This document shows positions 1-7,639 of a stretch of 45,826 nt of DNA, piece after piece. A program made the translations under genes and the position numbers. Source of the stretch: Caballeronia concitans. GTDB lineage: Bacteria; Pseudomonadota; Gammaproteobacteria; Burkholderiales; Burkholderiaceae. The stretch's first letter is position 1. Every line of letters starts with the position of its first letter. Location: the NCBI RefSeq assembly GCF_001544615.1, contig NZ_FCNV02000021.1:1-45826 (forward strand), in the 5' to 3' direction. A model generated the notes under the pieces. It did not search any database. It was not told the origin of the DNA and saw only the letters and a list, made by a program, of their open reading frames with translations.

Positions 1-2
1 AG

Positions 3-62
3 CCCGTCAAATGGAAGTATGACGACCCTTCGCGTCGGATTCGTCCGGTGCAAAATCAATGA
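3..62 (+). CDS. possible 3' end of a gene cut by the window edge
   Basis: Frame 3 is open from the window start to a TGA at 60-62 and encodes a basic C-terminus ending in RRIRPVQNQ. The stretch is too short to assign. It is reported only because its composition looks coding and the next gene starts about 70 bp later on the same strand. Confidence 0.25.
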   Translation, partial: PVKWKYDDPSRRIRPVQNQ

Positions 63-131
63 CGCAGTCGACTAGTGTTAGACATTGTAATGCAGTGATG
101 CTCGCTCGATAACGGGAGTGTGCCGAAAGCC

Positions 132-656
132 ATGATCATAATTGACCACCTGTACGTGTTGGCTAATGAATCCATGCCGGGCATCTACAAGATCGGATGC
201 AGTGGCAACCCTGTCGCTCGGGCTTTCCAACTTAGCAGCCCCCCGGGTGTGCCAACACCGTTCTATATTGTTGGCACGTTCCATCACCCCTCGGCACAAG
301 CCTACGAGCGCGATGTGCACAAGGAACTTCATGTGCATCGCGTCTCAAAGCAGCGAGAGTTCTTTTGCGGACTAGGCCTTGATCAAATGCTGGCGAAGAT
401 TGTGAACGTAGGAGATCTTCACTACGAGAACTACGAGTTCTTTCTCGATCGCATCGACGCTATATGGACAGACCCTGTCGGTGGTCCGCGCGTCCGCCAG
501 CACCTAAAGCAGCTTGGAATTCACAACCCCGAGACATACAACGAAGACCATTTCAAGGCCCTGATGCAAGTGCTAAATCACATTATGTACGGCGATGACT
601 TGTTCAAAGAGCACGGACAAAACAGAGACGAGAACGACGGGGACGGCGAATCGTGA
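132..656 (+). CDS. GIY-YIG nuclease-like protein (T5orf172/MUG113 type)
   Basis: About 174 residues. The N-terminus (LYVLANES..GIYKIGCS) reads as a GIY-YIG core of the T5orf172 / Meiotically-upregulated-113 type. In that group YVL and GIYKIG form the first strands, and a downstream Arg/His/Glu region (YERDVHKELHVHRV..REFF) completes the fold. Such proteins are predicted single-domain endonucleases or DNA-binding factors, often phage- or plasmid-borne. The C-terminal 70 residues are unassigned and end in an acidic tail (DENDGDGES). A GTG at 120 is also in frame, but GGGAG (114-118) lies too close to it. ATG 132 begins the conserved domain directly and was chosen. It is the first gene of a same-strand run of eight. 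Nuclease activity is inferred from the fold only. Confidence 0.7.
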   Translation: MIIIDHLYVLANESMPGIYKIGCSGNPVARAFQLSSPPGVPTPFYIVGTFHHPSAQAYERDVHKELHVHRVSKQREFFCGLGLDQMLAKIVNVGDLHYENYEFFLDRIDAIWTDPVGGPRVRQHLKQLGIHNPETYNEDHFKALMQVLNHIMYGDDLFKEHGQNRDENDGDGES

Positions 657-772
657 TAGCTAACAGAGAAATTTTAGGCCGATAGGGGCACACGGAAGCG
701 TCGCGCATCGGATAGTGCGTGCCATCGACTCGAAACAGAAGGTATCGACTGCGAACCGGTGCAGGTGATGAG

Positions 773-1426
773 ATGACCAATACCTCGCTCGAGAACGCTC
801 GAATTGAACATGTCATCCGTCGCGCCGCAATCGCCGCCGTTATCTTCGACCCAGTGGGTGCCAAAGCGCTTCTTGCTTTCTCCGATGCAGAGATTGGCCG
901 ACGCTTTAAGACAAAACTATGGGAAGTCGTAGGCGTGGCAACGATCTATAACTTGGACCTTCCCGCGATTCGCAATGAAGAACAGAGCCTCAGCAGGCGC
1001 ATTGACCGAGCCTCAAAACGTCGAACGACGGAACATGGGCCGCCAAACGCAACCGTATTGGGAAGCTCGGACGGCTTGTCACTGGTTCGACAGGGAAAGA
1101 TATTGCGCGCGATCGACTTTTGCGAGGCCGCGGGTTTGACAGAGAAAAAGCTGAACAAGAATGTCGCGTCGGGCCGGCTCTTTAGCTTTGACGTCGGGCG
1201 GGAGTCGTACATTCCTGCGTTCTTTCTTCCGTCCGTGATCGACCGCAATGACCTCGCGAGGGTCATCCGTCGCTTGCGTGATGCATCCGGATCGAAAAAG
1301 TGGGAATTTTTCACCACACCGATTGGGCCGGAGGGTGGCTCCACGCCACTTCAGCTTCTCGCGAACAAAGAGGTTAAGAGAGTACTAGTGGCCGCCGAAG
1401 GCTTCATGAAGAGATCACCGAATTAA
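773..1426 (+). CDS. unknown protein with a single C-terminal repeated module (copy A)
   Basis: 217 residues and not recognised as a named family. The N-terminal 90 residues are mixed and probably helical. From about residue 105 it carries a module also found in the genes at 1890 (twice) and 4491 (once): a helical segment (QGKILRAIDFCEAAGLT), then G-x-IF/LF-S-F, an aromatic strand (ESYIPAFFLP), helices, and a tail resembling FF..P.....GGSTPLQLL followed by VLVAAEGF. The tail recalls the C-terminal toxin-binding segment of Xre/MbcA/ParS antitoxins (WF..pn..LgG.tPl..L), but this is resemblance by eye. An upstream GTG at 719 extends the frame. ATG 773 was chosen because the upstream residues look non-coding. 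Role unknown. Confidence 0.7.
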   Translation: MTNTSLENARIEHVIRRAAIAAVIFDPVGAKALLAFSDAEIGRRFKTKLWEVVGVATIYNLDLPAIRNEEQSLSRRIDRASKRRTTEHGPPNATVLGSSDGLSLVRQGKILRAIDFCEAAGLTEKKLNKNVASGRLFSFDVGRESYIPAFFLPSVIDRNDLARVIRRLRDASGSKKWEFFTTPIGPEGGSTPLQLLANKEVKRVLVAAEGFMKRSPN

Positions 1427-1551
1427 CGCTCGTTGGCGCGCTACGGAAGTCAGCGTCGCCTGACGCGCGGTGCAGAACACACAGGCAATAGAGGGTGGTC
1501 CATTTTTGCGTGTTCGGCGCCAGGACGTTTTTGCTGACGATGGAGTGTTCT

Positions 1552-1872
1552 ATGAAGGTTCGTGAACTGCTAGAGCGTCTGTCCAACGTAGACCCCGACA
1601 GCGTCGTCCTGTTTCTCGAGGCTTGGTCCTGGATCGACGAAGCGGATGAGATTGCGACCGTCACTGTTCCGACGGAGGCTTGGACGTTCGAAGAAAGCAG
1701 CCAACCGGGGCATGGGTACTCGGTCTTCTACCCGGGAAATGACCGCGATATTGAGGAGCGCTCGAGGCGGTATGTACGTCAGCGACAGGTGCGCGTTGTT
1801 ATCTTGTCGAACGGTACGATCGACTTGAAGCGCGACAGCCAGCCGTTTGTTAGTGACATTGACCCTAACTAA
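1552..1872 (+). CDS. small hypothetical protein
   Basis: 106 residues, acidic, beginning MKVRELLERL. The start at ATG 1552 is supported by GGAG at 1542-1545, 6 nt upstream. An in-frame ATG at 1540 lacks such a site. The N-terminal ELLERLSNVDPDSVVLFLE resembles the opening of small housekeeping-like proteins that predict a short helix then a strand. No signal peptide or membrane segment is visible and no family is recognised. It lies 17 bp upstream of the double-module gene at 1890, so the two are probably co-transcribed. Confidence 0.6.
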   Translation: MKVRELLERLSNVDPDSVVLFLEAWSWIDEADEIATVTVPTEAWTFEESSQPGHGYSVFYPGNDRDIEERSRRYVRQRQVRVVILSNGTIDLKRDSQPFVSDIDPN

Positions 1873-1889
1873 CCGCAATACGGCGCGAC

Positions 1890-2978
1890 ATGACGACGCC
1901 ACACGAAAGAGCGCGCGCCGTGAGGCAGGCTCGTGAACTGTTGATGGAAATAACGACAGGGCGACTTGAGCCTGAAGCCTTAAAGTTGCGAGCCATCGGA
2001 ATCCTGAGGCACTACCCGGGAGACATGGATATGTCCATTGCAGCAGCGAGGGCCCCCACAATATTTTCCGAAACGTTCGTCGGATCTTTAAGTCCTGTCA
2101 GCACTGCTGGGCTTTCGGAGTTTGACCCGGGGCTGGAGCTGGCGCACTGGCGAACCAAAGTTGAGTCAGGGGAGCTCATTTCGCGAGACGCTCTTCGAGA
2201 GACGCTACAACTGAGTTCCGCTCACTTCCGTCGCTTACATTCGCAAGGAAGCATCTTTTCAGTCAAGATCGATCGGGATAAGTACTTCCCAGCCATCTTC
2301 GTACATCAAAGGTTCCGACGCCGGCTATACACGGTCTGCCGAATCATCGAGCCACTGCCCGAGAAGTATCGACTATTGTTCTTGACCTCACGAAGAAAAG
2401 ACCTCGGTGGCTTCACGCCGCTCGCATGTCTTGACGACAACGAGAAATATCGCAGGCTGAAGCGGATGGCAACTGCATGGGTAGTCGACTCCTGCGCATT
2501 GGTACGCGCCGAGGTCGGTGAGCAGGAGAGCGTTGCGTTCCAGGCGCTTATCGACGCGTCTCCGGTCGCATTGTTGGAGCCATCCCGCGCTGAGATGGAG
2601 AAGCGAGTGGTGGACGCTGTGCTCAACAATACCAAGTGGCTGACCGCCGAGATGATTGGACGCAGGGACGATTCGAACGCATCGAGCGTTCTGGATGCAA
2701 CGCGCAGGTGGAAGAAGGCTGGGAAGATCTTCTCTATCGAGCGAGCCGGACAGACCCTGTACCCTCTGTACGTTTTTGACGAGCTCGGCAACCCGATTCC
2801 GGAAGTAGCAAAGGTCTTGAAGATCTTCAAGGGCTACCGGCCATTCCGAGTCGCCTCCTGGTTCGAGTCAACAAACGCCCTGCTTCGTGGCAAGCGTCCT
2901 CGCGAGCTGCTCGGATCGGACCCGGCAGCCGTGGTGGAAGCAGCGAGAGACCATGTGGTAGGACCGGTGCATGGATAG
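1890..2978 (+). CDS. unknown protein with two tandem copies of the repeated module (B1 and B2)
   Basis: 362 residues. Residues 1-75 are a helical lead. Two copies of the local module follow. B1 (about 90-205) has SQGSIFSVKIDRDKYFPAIF and LGGFTPLACL. B2 (about 235-355) has KAGKIFSIERAGQTLYPLY, then FRVASWFES and LRGKRPRELL. Each copy runs: winged-helix-like helices, G-x-IF-S/x-V, an aromatic strand, then a WF/FL....L.G..P..LL tail ending in an alpha-helix. The B2 tail is the one most like the DUF2384-type toxin-binding segment. There is no strong ribosome site before ATG 1890. Domain duplication within one protein and across neighbours suggests self-association or modular DNA/protein binding, which is inference. 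Confidence 0.7.
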   Translation: MTTPHERARAVRQARELLMEITTGRLEPEALKLRAIGILRHYPGDMDMSIAAARAPTIFSETFVGSLSPVSTAGLSEFDPGLELAHWRTKVESGELISRDALRETLQLSSAHFRRLHSQGSIFSVKIDRDKYFPAIFVHQRFRRRLYTVCRIIEPLPEKYRLLFLTSRRKDLGGFTPLACLDDNEKYRRLKRMATAWVVDSCALVRAEVGEQESVAFQALIDASPVALLEPSRAEMEKRVVDAVLNNTKWLTAEMIGRRDDSNASSVLDATRRWKKAGKIFSIERAGQTLYPLYVFDELGNPIPEVAKVLKIFKGYRPFRVASWFESTNALLRGKRPRELLGSDPAAVVEAARDHVVGPVHG

Positions 2979-3032
2979 TTCAGTGACCGCGCGACGATGT
3001 TGTTTATCCGCATTGGATTCCGAGGTGTGCAC

Positions 3033-3740
3033 ATGATGAGGATCGACTACGACCAAAACGAAGACATTCTCCACATCACGTTTTCGGACGCGCCTATCGT
3101 CCGAGACGTCTCTCACGGCTGGAACGTCAATTTGGGATTTTCCGAGACAGGCCTCGCGGAGATCACTATCCTCGACGCGAAGGCCAATAATTTCTGGCCT
3201 ATCGAGGACGTGCAGCGCCGCATGACTCAGGAAGGTTTGGACGACGTGACTGCCGGACATCTGGTACCGATGTCGGAGGCCCGCGCATGGGCTGATAGCA
3301 TCGGCACGGACCACGAAAAAGCGACCCCGGAGTGTTCTCCGAAACCCTCCGTCGCGCGCCAAGCGAGCAACCCCATGAGCACAAAGGCAACTCTCGCTTT
3401 TCATGCATCCGAAGGCGATGAACCGGCTTGGCACCTCTACGAAGAGCTCGGCGAGTCGCGCGTGGTGTACTTGGATCTCGAGGATATCGGCGTTGAGTTG
3501 CTCGCGTGTGACTCCTGCTCGCGTGAACGCGGCGCCAGGGTGGTGTTGCGACTGCCTACCAAGACGGCGACTCAGCTCGGGCTGGCGTCAATTGTGCCGC
3601 CTGATCGGTGGGAGAGCGTCTGTGACCCAAACAAAGGCAGGCACCTGCGTCGGCGCCTCGACGCGCTCCGTCGGCACCGCGGCTCCGTCGGCCCCAACGA
3701 TGATCCCACGGAGCCGATCCCGGGGTCGGAGGAGCCATGA
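3033..3740 (+). CDS. DUF2283-like N-terminal domain protein
   Basis: 235 residues from ATG 3033 (ATG 3036 is the next codon; GAGGTG at 3022-3027 supports either). The first 50 residues (RIDYDQNEDILHITFSD..VRDVS....VNLGFSETGLAEITILDA) match the pattern of DUF2283, a small beta domain of unknown function found alone or near toxin-antitoxin-like genes. The remainder is unassigned. A second beta-rich part (residues about 125-190, AWHLYEELGESRVVYLDLED then SCSRERGARVVLRLP) precedes an Arg-rich, low-complexity tail. The fusion of DUF2283 to this C-terminal part is unusual in length. Soluble, no signal peptide. Confidence 0.65.
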   Translation: MMRIDYDQNEDILHITFSDAPIVRDVSHGWNVNLGFSETGLAEITILDAKANNFWPIEDVQRRMTQEGLDDVTAGHLVPMSEARAWADSIGTDHEKATPECSPKPSVARQASNPMSTKATLAFHASEGDEPAWHLYEELGESRVVYLDLEDIGVELLACDSCSRERGARVVLRLPTKTATQLGLASIVPPDRWESVCDPNKGRHLRRRLDALRRHRGSVGPNDDPTEPIPGSEEP

Positions 3741-3785
3741 TCGGGCGCATGATGGGTCGCACAGTCAATATAAAAGAAACAACGC

Positions 3786-4112
3786 ATGATCGTTCCGGAT
3801 AAGGAGGACGCCTTGATCGACACGCTCGGCGCACTGATGCGTGAGATGGTTGATGGGCCGGGTCCCGACAGTGTCAAGGTGCTGCGGGACAAGGACGGCA
3901 CGCCGCGCGCATTCGTGATCGACGCTGAGACGCATGCTCAGCTCGTCCGTCCGCAGACTAATGGCCCGAGTCTGTTTTCGGTAGGCGGCGTCATCCCACC
4001 ACTGGAGTCCATGGGAGAGGGAACGGCCGCGGAGGACGAAGGTCGGCGCGAAGATCGCAAGCCGCTCGAGAGCGTGCTGTGCCGGGCGGCGCAGGCAAAG
4101 GCGAAGAGATGA
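3786..4112 (+). CDS. hypothetical protein, 108 aa
   Basis: The translation starts MIVPDKEDALIDTLGALMREMVDGPGPDSVKVLRDKDGTPRAF (given in part). It has an N-terminal helix, a short beta stretch (SVKVLRDKDG, RAFVIDAE) and a charged Lys/Arg/Glu-rich tail. The size and the DGTPRAFVIDAETHAQL segment recall small antitoxin-like proteins, but no toxin partner is adjacent and the assignment is not secure. It lies 45 bp after the DUF2283 gene on the same strand. Confidence 0.5.
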   Translation: MIVPDKEDALIDTLGALMREMVDGPGPDSVKVLRDKDGTPRAFVIDAETHAQLVRPQTNGPSLFSVGGVIPPLESMGEGTAAEDEGRREDRKPLESVLCRAAQAKAKR

Positions 4113-4215
4113 GCAACATCGTTCGCGTCCCCTGCGGTCACCAACAGGGCTTCGACGTAGTATCGATGTTGTTGCGTGCACGAGCACACTTCAGCGCGGT
4201 GCTGCGGAGGTACTA

Positions 4216-4530
4216 ATGATTGAAGTCCCCAACGATTTCCCTCGTGCCGCACCCGGCGTCGTCGCAGGCGCGCAACCAAAGGTCTGCGTGGTTCTATGCC
4301 AGGACGGAAAGTATCGGGAAGAATCTTCCGACGAGGTAAGAGCTGAGCGCTACGAGGTTTGTGAAGACCTCGCCCATCAGCTCTGCGCGATCGCATTGAA
4401 GGACGCTGAAGAGCACCCGCATCAAGCGGTGCTTGATCGCGTCACCGCCGCTGTGCAACGTAAGGGCTGGACAAGCCCGTCAGAGACGACGTGGCTGATC
4501 CAACGACTACGGCACCTATTGGCTTGGTGA
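4216..4530 (+). CDS. hypothetical protein, 104 aa
   Basis: Opens MIEVPNDFPRAAPG and contains KVCVVLCQDGKYREESSDEVRAERYEVCEDLA followed by a helical C-terminus (shown in part). A strong GGAGG (4205-4209) lies 6 nt before ATG 4216. The 3' end overlaps the possible start of the next gene by 40 bp, which suggests translational coupling. No family recognised. Soluble. Confidence 0.6.
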   Translation: MIEVPNDFPRAAPGVVAGAQPKVCVVLCQDGKYREESSDEVRAERYEVCEDLAHQLCAIALKDAEEHPHQAVLDRVTAAVQRKGWTSPSETTWLIQRLRHLLAW

Positions 4531-5222
4531 CGAATTCGCATTCGCTCGCAAAAAGCCAGCGTTTGCGTGCGCGACAGGCGGAGGTCGACGTGAAGAAGTT
4601 GAGTAAGTCAGAGCCAGAGTCGGCAAATCTCTTTGTCACCGTGCCGTTGCCGCGTGGCTTGAGTCCGGCTTTGGCGGCTTCACTTCAATCCGGCGTTGAG
4701 CAGGCAATTTGCGCGATCGGCTTGGACCTTAGCGCGAGCCTGCTTTCCAGAGCGGACGATCTCGCGAAGTTAATCACAAGGCTGACGCAGCCAGATGCCG
4801 GACTGATCGAGGAGCGGGTGCTGCGTCGAAAGACGATGCAGGCGGTGTTTGAGCAAGGAGAGTGGCTCACCTCCGAGGACATTAATCGGTTGCAAGCTTC
4901 ACCGCCACGAAACAAATCGCGTCCGGCCAGTGACTGGAAGCGGCGAGGCCATATTTTCGCGGTGTCCTACGACGGGACGAATTACTTCGCGCGATATCAG
5001 TTCGACGACGGGTATCGGCCCCTTCCCATCATCAAGGACATCCTGCAGGAAATTGGCGAAGTGGCGGATGCGTGGGAGACCGCCGCTTGGTTTCACTACC
5101 CCAGTGGGTGGATTGCCGACCTTGTCGATGGCACGAAACCTATTGCCCCGAAGGATGCGCTAAAACGCCGGGATGAGGTGTTGACGGCTGCGCGCCGAAT
5201 GCGCGGGACCTATGAAGCTTGA
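4491..5222 (+). CDS. unknown protein with one repeated module (copy C)
   Basis: Up to 243 residues from GTG 4491. A GTG at 4590 preceded by GGAGGT (4580-4585) is an alternative start giving about 210 residues. The C-terminal half carries the cluster's module: VFEQGEWLTSEDINRL, then RGHIFAVSYDGTNYFARYQFDDGYRP, then ETAAWFHYPSG, DLVDGTKPI and VLTAARRM. It aligns by eye with module B2 of the gene at 1890 over its full length. The tail resembles DUF2384 / Xre-MbcA-ParS toxin-binding segments. The N-terminal part contains a region about 55-100 rich in short helices. Last gene of the left cluster; the SOS cassette follows after 300 bp. Function unknown. Confidence 0.65.
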   Translation: MADPTTTAPIGLVTNSHSLAKSQRLRARQAEVDVKKLSKSEPESANLFVTVPLPRGLSPALAASLQSGVEQAICAIGLDLSASLLSRADDLAKLITRLTQPDAGLIEERVLRRKTMQAVFEQGEWLTSEDINRLQASPPRNKSRPASDWKRRGHIFAVSYDGTNYFARYQFDDGYRPLPIIKDILQEIGEVADAWETAAWFHYPSGWIADLVDGTKPIAPKDALKRRDEVLTAARRMRGTYEA

Positions 5223-5496
5223 ACGTGCCGGTACAGGTCGCGGCCTCGCGATTCACGGACGTTTCTAAGTCTCGTCCGCGATTCAAGATGGTCGCAAACA
5301 TCAACGCGGCTTTCACTCCCACGAGCGTGTATTCGCGCCTACATGCTCTCTATCGCCCGCGGTCGCGCGCTCGGTGCGGAGCGAGATCGAAAGAAAGGCT
5401 GGGTGTAGCCCTCGCGAACTCCGATCCCGACTCGCAAATCGCGCTATGAGTACCAACTAAAAGGGCCAGTTCATGGGTCCCATTTTTGGTTTACGA
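5223..5496. other. intergenic region before the SOS cassette
   Basis: No convincing gene. A 76-residue open frame on the plus strand lacks a ribosome site and looks like chance. The 3' end leads into the LexA box and the imuA promoter. Confidence 0.5.
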
Positions 5497-5516
5497 TACT
5501 GTACATCCATACAGTA
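5497..5516. promoter_or_regulatory. LexA-binding SOS box
   Basis: The 20-bp sequence TACTGTACATCCATACAGTA fits the gammaproteobacterial-type consensus TACTGT-N8-ACAGTA exactly at both half-sites. It ends 10 bp before the chosen imuA start, so bound LexA would block transcription of the whole imuA-imuB-dnaE2 unit. Confidence 0.9.
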
Positions 5517-5526
5517 TTTCAGAAAG

Positions 5527-6240
5527 ATGGCCGCTTTGCCTCAACCCATCGAGTCGATTCATCCCAGCCTCTGGCGCGGGTCTCAGCTCGCGCGTGCATA
5601 CGGCAAGACGGTCGACACGGGGTACGCTGCGCTGTCAGCTGAGTTGCCGGGCGGCGGCTGGCCGCTGGGCGCGCTGGTGGAGTTGCTTGTCCAGCAGCCG
5701 GGAATAGGCGAGATGCGGCTATTGAAGCCGGCAATTATGGAACGCAGTACACGGCCCGTCGTGCTGCTGCAGGCGCCGCACGTTCCAAACGCGTTGGCGT
5801 TCTCGTATCTCGGGTTGCCGTTGAACAAGCTGTTGAGGTTGCAAGCGTCAAAGACGGCGGACGCCCTCTGGTGCGCCGAACGCGTGCTGCAAGCCAAAAG
5901 TTGCGGTGCGCTGGTGTTCTGGCAGCAGCACATCAGGGCTGAAGCTCTGCGGCGTCTTCACCTGGCTGCCCAAGCGACCGAAACTTTGCTCGTGCTCATC
6001 CGGCCGTTGGCGAGTGCGCAAGACGCGTCGCCAGCAACGCTGCGGCTTGGAGTGAGGCCCGCTGATGGCGGCCTCGTCGTCGATGTGGTGAAGCGACGAG
6101 GCCCAACCAAAATCGAACAGCTGTCCGTCTCACTCCAACCATCGCCGATTCTCTTGAGCCCTTATGGCCGTGTTCGTCGCCATCTTCCTGCCCCGGCTTT
6201 CGCTGGAGGTGTTTCGTCCGAGGTGGTTACCTCCGACTGA
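5527..6240 (+). CDS. imuA: translesion synthesis-associated protein ImuA
   Basis: 237 residues; the start MAALPQPIESIHPSLWRGSQ matches the usual opening of proteobacterial ImuA (IHPSLWR..QLA). ImuA is a RecA-like accessory protein that works with ImuB and DnaE2 in SOS-induced mutagenic repair. The core shows the RecA/SulA-like pattern GGGWPLGALVELL, RPVVLLQAPHVPN, a LWCAERVLQAKSCGALVFW stretch and a C-terminal beta tail (RLGVRPADGGLVVDVVKRRG). There is no intact Walker A lysine, as is normal for this shortened family. ATG 5527 lies immediately after the LexA box. The earlier in-frame start at 5473 would run through the operator and is unlikely. The 3' end overlaps imuB by 77 bp. Confidence 0.92.
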   Translation: MAALPQPIESIHPSLWRGSQLARAYGKTVDTGYAALSAELPGGGWPLGALVELLVQQPGIGEMRLLKPAIMERSTRPVVLLQAPHVPNALAFSYLGLPLNKLLRLQASKTADALWCAERVLQAKSCGALVFWQQHIRAEALRRLHLAAQATETLLVLIRPLASAQDASPATLRLGVRPADGGLVVDVVKRRGPTKIEQLSVSLQPSPILLSPYGRVRRHLPAPAFAGGVSSEVVTSD

Positions 6241-7627
6241 ACACGGGTGTGCGGTGCTTGAGCGCGACAAGGTGATTGTGATGGATGCGGCGGCACGAGA
6301 AGCAGGCGTTCTACCGGGGATGAAACGAGGCGGGGTGACGACGCTTGCCCCGGACGCTGCGGTGTATGACCGAAGCGTCCAGCTTGAGGCGGAGATGCAG
6401 CGCGCAGTCGCCTTCGGCCTGCTGCGCTTCTCCCCACAGGTCGCGGTATGCGACGAACAAACCATCGTCATGGACGTGACCGCCAGCCTGCGACTCTTCG
6501 GCGGCATTCGAAGCGTCTGTTCGCAAATCCGAAGCGTCGTGAAGTCGATAGGCGTAACGGTTCGCATGAGCGTGGCGCCGACCGGGCAAGGCGCCTGGCT
6601 GCTTGCCAAGGGCGGTCGCTGCCGCGTACTCAAGATGCGCTCGCTCGAGCGGCATCTCGACTCGTTGCCGTTCATGGTCGTACAGGAAGTCCGCGCATTC
6701 GCTGACTGGTTCCACGGTCTCGGCTGCCGAGCGTTGAGTGACATCCGGCGCCTGCCGCGCGCTGGGCTAAAAAAGAGATGTGGTGTCGATATGCTGGATT
6801 CACTTGACCGCGCTTATGGTCTTTCCCCCGAGCTCTACGAATGGCTCGAGGTCCCGCCGAATTTCAGCGCGCGCACCGAACTCCCGGACCGTGTCGAGCA
6901 TGCCGAAGCGGTGCTGTTCTCGGCGCGTCGGCTTATCGTGCAGCTCTGCGGCTGGCTTAGCGCGCAACAGCTTGCGCTCACGCACGCGACGGTGTCGCTC
7001 GAACACGAGCGCGGTCGACAGGCGGTCGAGCCGACCGTCCTGGAAATTGCGCTCGCGGAGCCAACCTGGCACGAGGAGCATCTCGTTCGTTTGCTGAAAG
7101 AGCGGCTTGGGCGCACGGAACTACAGGCGGCAGTTATCGCGGTGCGCTTGACCGCGTCGAAGGTCCAACCCGCTGAACCGCCGTCGGAGGACTTATTCCC
7201 GGACCCGGGCGGTTCGGCAGAGGACCACAACCGCCTCCTTGAACTGCTGGTCGCAAGACTGGGTGCTGAAAATGTGCTGCGCCCGGCGCCAACGTCCGAC
7301 CACCGGCCCGAACTCGCGAACCGATGGGTGTCCGTCCAGGATGACGCGAAGTTGTCGGTGCCACCGGAGGGTTTGCCGCGTCCGACCTGGCTGCTCGACG
7401 AGCCGCTACGCTTGATGATGAAGAATCATCGACCTTTCTACGGCTCCCCGCTCAAACTCGTCTCAACCGGTGAACGAATCGAAGCAGGTTGGCATGATGG
7501 CGAGTTGGTGACACGCGACTACTATGTCGCCGAGGCGAGCGACAAGAGCTGCTACTGGATATACCGCGAACGCCCGAGCGTGAAGACGGAAGAAGTCCGA
7601 TGGTTCCTCCACGGCCTGTTCGGATAA
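6164..7627 (+). CDS. imuB: Y-family polymerase-like protein ImuB
   Basis: 487 residues. ImuB is a non-catalytic Y-family homologue that tethers the DnaE2 mutasome to the beta clamp. Visible family signatures: AIFLPRLSLEVF at the N-terminus, where active Y-polymerases have the first catalytic Asp (replaced here); VMDVTASLRLFGG in the palm, where the acidic pair is also lost; DIRRLPRAGLKKRCG (helix-hairpin-helix); and the C-terminal DYYVAE...CYWIYRERP...WFLHGLFG. It overlaps imuA and ends 12 bp before dnaE2, forming a single operon under the LexA box. Complete and typical in length. Confidence 0.93.
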   Translation: MAVFVAIFLPRLSLEVFRPRWLPPTEHGCAVLERDKVIVMDAAAREAGVLPGMKRGGVTTLAPDAAVYDRSVQLEAEMQRAVAFGLLRFSPQVAVCDEQTIVMDVTASLRLFGGIRSVCSQIRSVVKSIGVTVRMSVAPTGQGAWLLAKGGRCRVLKMRSLERHLDSLPFMVVQEVRAFADWFHGLGCRALSDIRRLPRAGLKKRCGVDMLDSLDRAYGLSPELYEWLEVPPNFSARTELPDRVEHAEAVLFSARRLIVQLCGWLSAQQLALTHATVSLEHERGRQAVEPTVLEIALAEPTWHEEHLVRLLKERLGRTELQAAVIAVRLTASKVQPAEPPSEDLFPDPGGSAEDHNRLLELLVARLGAENVLRPAPTSDHRPELANRWVSVQDDAKLSVPPEGLPRPTWLLDEPLRLMMKNHRPFYGSPLKLVSTGERIEAGWHDGELVTRDYYVAEASDKSCYWIYRERPSVKTEEVRWFLHGLFG

Positions 7628-7639
7628 GCAGGTGTCGTC

